Origin: Bifidobacterium sp. WK012_4_13
GTDB lineage: Bacteria; Actinomycetota; Actinomycetes; Actinomycetales; Bifidobacteriaceae
Length of the DNA: 64,000 nucleotides
Direction of reading: 5' to 3'
Assembly: GCF_041080835.1 (NCBI RefSeq)
Contig: NZ_CP129683.1
Span: 124,001 to 188,000, forward strand
The notes beneath the pieces are model-generated. The model had not been told where the DNA came from, searched no databases, and was given only the letters and a program-made list of their open reading frames with translations. Positions 61,806 through 64,000 of this stretch are shown piece after piece. Every line of letters starts with the position of its first letter. Position 1 is the stretch's first letter. Both the position numbers and the translations under genes were made by a program.

Positions 61806-62809
61806 ATTCCACACAGGTCAGTGGTAGAAAACGATCCATATCGACATTGCTGGAGAAGACCGACAAGTCGCTGCTGCTGTTGATTGTCCTTACCCTCGTC
61901 GTGCTCGTGGCATTCTCAGTGGCGTCGCCAGACTTCATGACGCTTGCGAACATGAGAAACATCGCCGTTCAGGTGGCCCCAGAGGCAATCGTGGCGGTGG
62001 CGATGACCTTCGTGATCACGGCAGGGATGATCGACCTTTCTGTCGGCTCGATCCTGGCCCTGTCCACCGTCGTCAGCGCACTCGTTCTCAAGACGTCCGT
62101 CGATTCCAGCGTCGGCATTCTTGCAGGCATCGCGGTCGGCGCCCTGTGCGGTGTGATCAATGGATGGTTCTCGAGCTATCAGAGAATGCCATCCTTCATC
62201 GTCACACTTGCAACGATGTCTGCGATGCGTGGCGTTGCGCTGCTCATCACCTTGGGCTATTCCATTCCCATCGCTGCCGGACGGTGGTTTACCCAGCTTG
62301 GACAGGGTCGGTTCCTTGGGCTCGGCATACCAGCCTGGATTGCACTGATCGTGGCGATCGTCGGCATGGTCGGACTGCATAACATGCGCTTCGGCGAATA
62401 CATCACCGGCATAGGCTCCAACGAGGAATCCGTCAGACGCGCTGGCGTCAACACGAACGGCATGAAGATGATCGCCCTGACGCTGTCTGGTGCTGCGGCT
62501 GGATTGGCCGGGGTGATCACGGCAGCCAGACTCGGAACCGGCGATGCGAATTCGGCGACCGACTTCGGCATGACGGTCATCACGGCAGTCGTCATCGGTG
62601 GAACTGACCTGCTCGGTGGCAAGGGCTCGGTTCTGGGATCGCTCATTGGCGCGATCCTGCTGGGCATGATCACCGATGGCCTCACATTGCTCAACCTCAG
62701 CCCATATATCATTCCGGTGGTCACGGGCGTGCTGCTTCTCGCCGTCATCTGGGCGAATCTCCATGGGGTCAGCGTTGCGGCGTTCGTCAAGAAAAGGATG
62801 AGATCATGA
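61802..62809 (+). CDS. Sugar ABC transporter permease (RbsC/FrcC type)
   Basis: Permease of the BPD_transp_2 family. Eight to ten hydrophobic helices in 335 residues; conserved segments VAMTFVITAGMIDLSVGSIL and GTDLLGGKGSVLGSLIGA (the EAA-like loop of ribose-type permeases). ATG 61802 overlaps the ATPase stop and its own stop overlaps the PTE gene start (ATGA). A single permease gene implies a homodimeric channel with two copies of the single-domain ATPase. Confidence 0.94.
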   Translation: MNSTQVSGRKRSISTLLEKTDKSLLLLIVLTLVVLVAFSVASPDFMTLANMRNIAVQVAPEAIVAVAMTFVITAGMIDLSVGSILALSTVVSALVLKTSVDSSVGILAGIAVGALCGVINGWFSSYQRMPSFIVTLATMSAMRGVALLITLGYSIPIAAGRWFTQLGQGRFLGLGIPAWIALIVAIVGMVGLHNMRFGEYITGIGSNEESVRRAGVNTNGMKMIALTLSGAAAGLAGVITAARLGTGDANSATDFGMTVITAVVIGGTDLLGGKGSVLGSLIGAILLGMITDGLTLLNLSPYIIPVVTGVLLLAVIWANLHGVSVAAFVKKRMRS

Positions 62810-63861
62810 GCCATGGCGCGGTCGCAGTCCAAACGGTGTGCGGAACCGTTTCCTCTGATGCTCTTGGCTTCACCCTGCCGCACGAGCATCTGCTCAACGA
62901 TATGGCCAGCGGGAATCTACAGCCCGATCCGTTGCATCCAGATCTGCTCGACAGGAAGGTCACGCCCGAGCTGGCGTGGATTCTCAGGGAACATCCGTAT
63001 GGGTGCAGGGACAACTGCGGGCTTGACAGCGTCGACGATGCGATTGACGAGTGCAGCCATTTTCGAGGCTTGGGCGGCGGAACCGTCATTGAGGTCACTC
63101 CGCAAGGTCAGGGCCGTGACAGACTCAGCCTCAGAAAGATCTCGCAGGAATCGGGGGTCACCATCATATCTGGCGGCGGTTGGTATCTGGAGCAGTTCCA
63201 TCCCGATGAGACACGCGTCGATGACATCGACGAGCTTGTCGACATGCTCTACGAGGACTATGTCAATCCCAGCGATGGCATCGCGTCCGGCGTGATAGGC
63301 GAGATTGGAATCTCTCCGAGAATGACCGAACGCGAGATCAAATCACTGAGGGCGGCCTGCAGATTGCAGCGGAGGATTCATCTTCCGATGTACGTTCATC
63401 TTCCCGGATGGACCAAGCTGGCCCGCGACGTGATTCGAATCGCGCTGGACGAGGAGGAAGTCCCACCACAGGCACTGTGTCTGTGCCATATGGACCCATC
63501 CGGTGACGATCCTGAATATCAGTTGGAGCTGGCGTCGTCGGGCGTCCATCTGGAATTCGACATGCTGGGCATGCCCTATAACTATCGCTACCCGGGCGAA
63601 GGGCAATCGCCGTCCCCCGCTGAGACGACGGTGGCCGTGAAAAGGCTCATCGACAACGGATATGCGCATAGCCTGCTGTTCAGCCATGACATGTTTCTCA
63701 AGTCAATGCTGAGAAAAAATGGCGGCAATGGCCTGTCATATGTGTTTGAGTTCCTTGAACGGCTTGCTATCGCCGGCATTGACCCGGCAATCATTCACAG
63801 CGTGAACACGGAGAACGTTCGAGAGTTCTTTGAACTGTCGATGGATGCGGAAGAGGATTGA
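62806..63861 (+). CDS. Phosphotriesterase-family metal-dependent hydrolase
   Basis: Amidohydrolase-superfamily TIM barrel of the phosphotriesterase/PHP group. Metal ligands: His26 and His28 (PHEH), bridging Glu166 in VIGEIG where true phosphotriesterases have a carboxylated Lys, His198 (YVHLPG), His228 (LCHMD) and Asp295 (FSHDMF). The Glu bridge is characteristic of the PHP-like and some lactonase branches. 351 residues. It is coupled to the permease, so it probably acts on the imported compound, for example opening a sugar lactone or cleaving an ester; the substrate is unproven. Confidence 0.9.
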   Translation: MSHGAVAVQTVCGTVSSDALGFTLPHEHLLNDMASGNLQPDPLHPDLLDRKVTPELAWILREHPYGCRDNCGLDSVDDAIDECSHFRGLGGGTVIEVTPQGQGRDRLSLRKISQESGVTIISGGGWYLEQFHPDETRVDDIDELVDMLYEDYVNPSDGIASGVIGEIGISPRMTEREIKSLRAACRLQRRIHLPMYVHLPGWTKLARDVIRIALDEEEVPPQALCLCHMDPSGDDPEYQLELASSGVHLEFDMLGMPYNYRYPGEGQSPSPAETTVAVKRLIDNGYAHSLLFSHDMFLKSMLRKNGGNGLSYVFEFLERLAIAGIDPAIIHSVNTENVREFFELSMDAEED

Positions 63862-63862
63862 A

Positions 63863-64000
63863 ATGAAGAAAGTACTGCTGGCCGGCGAAAGCTGGATGAT
63901 ACGGACTACGGAAACCAAGGGTGTCGACGAGTTCACCGTGTGCTCCTATGAGGAGGCGGGTATCGAGCTCAAGGCGGCGCTGAAGGGGGCCGGATATGAG
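63863..64000 (+). CDS. ThuA/glutamine amidotransferase-like protein, N-terminal fragment
   Basis: The frame runs off the window after 46 codons. It begins KKVLLAGESWM, continues through TKGVDEFTVCSYEEAG and reaches KGAGYE. This resembles the N-terminus of a class I glutamine amidotransferase-like family (cytoplasmic, about 250 residues) often found beside ABC sugar transporters. ATG 63863 lies 1 base after the PTE stop with GGAAGAGG upstream, so it is in the same operon. Function unknown; only the first strand and helix are visible. Confidence 0.75.
   Translation, partial: MKKVLLAGESWMIRTTETKGVDEFTVCSYEEAGIELKAALKGAGYE

Overview
The window looks like chromosome from a member of the Bifidobacteriaceae, most likely an insect-gut (bee or bumblebee) Bifidobacterium or close relative. 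The evidence is an actinobacterial gene order (uvrC, rapZ, whiA, pgk, tpiA, secG), high-GC codon use (roughly 58-60% by eye), GTG and TTG starts, an hrcA-dnaJ pair with a CIRCE box, a tal-tkt pair, and a complete NADH dehydrogenase plus cytochrome bd module. That module is absent from most mammalian bifidobacteria but known from bee symbionts such as B. asteroides. No insertion sequence, prophage or CRISPR array was seen.

Layout. 1-9.4 kb: 3' end of uvrA, uvrC, aroE-rapZ, whiA, pgk, tpiA, secG (+). 9.6-14.5 kb: an MFS permease, transaldolase and transketolase (-). 14.6-17.3 kb: CIRCE-hrcA-dnaJ (+). 17.3-19.3 kb: a large inverted repeat, a fructosamine kinase-like gene (-) and uppP (+). 19.4-22.2 kb: a TPP riboswitch and thiD-HAD-tenA, a thiamine salvage operon. 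22.4-33.4 kb: thrC (-), then housekeeping genes glyA, proA, an unknown gene, nadD, prs, tRNA-Gln, a NagD-type HAD gene, glmU, rsfS and a histidine phosphatase. 33.4-35.8 kb: a T8-C10-A6 tract, a Ser/Thr-rich membrane protein and a TRIC-type membrane protein. 35.9-41.4 kb: a cystine-type symporter and an efflux MFS-histidine kinase-response regulator operon (-). 42.0-50.6 kb: ndh, cydA, cydB, cydD, cydC and a convergent polyprenyl diphosphate synthase. 50.8-54.6 kb: a drug MFS, an SDR (-) and a zinc alcohol dehydrogenase (+). 55.0-64.0 kb: accessory carbohydrate genes, namely an MFS sugar transporter, a PTP-type phosphatase, a GH1 glycosidase, a LacI repressor, and a divergent ABC importer operon carrying a phosphotriesterase-family hydrolase and the start of a ThuA/GATase-like gene.

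How they work together. The ndh-cydABDC block would let the cell oxidise NADH and reduce oxygen, provided a quinone is available; the neighbouring prenyl synthase is a candidate quinone-tail enzyme. The thi operon salvages the thiamine pyrimidine and appears controlled by masking of the thiD ribosome site. The right-hand 9 kb is probably a plant or nectar sugar uptake region; two identical palindromes in the ABC promoter are the likely LacI operators.

The least ordinary non-coding signal is a recurring set of short tandem repeats (mostly 17-18 bp period) lying just downstream of stop codons at several unrelated loci. Other notable items are the homopolymer tract in front of the Ser/Thr-rich membrane protein, low-complexity insertions in UvrC, HrcA and CydD, and the unknown-substrate LacI-ABC-PTE-GATase operon. 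Start codons were chosen by eye from ribosome-binding sites and family alignments recalled from memory; no database search was possible.
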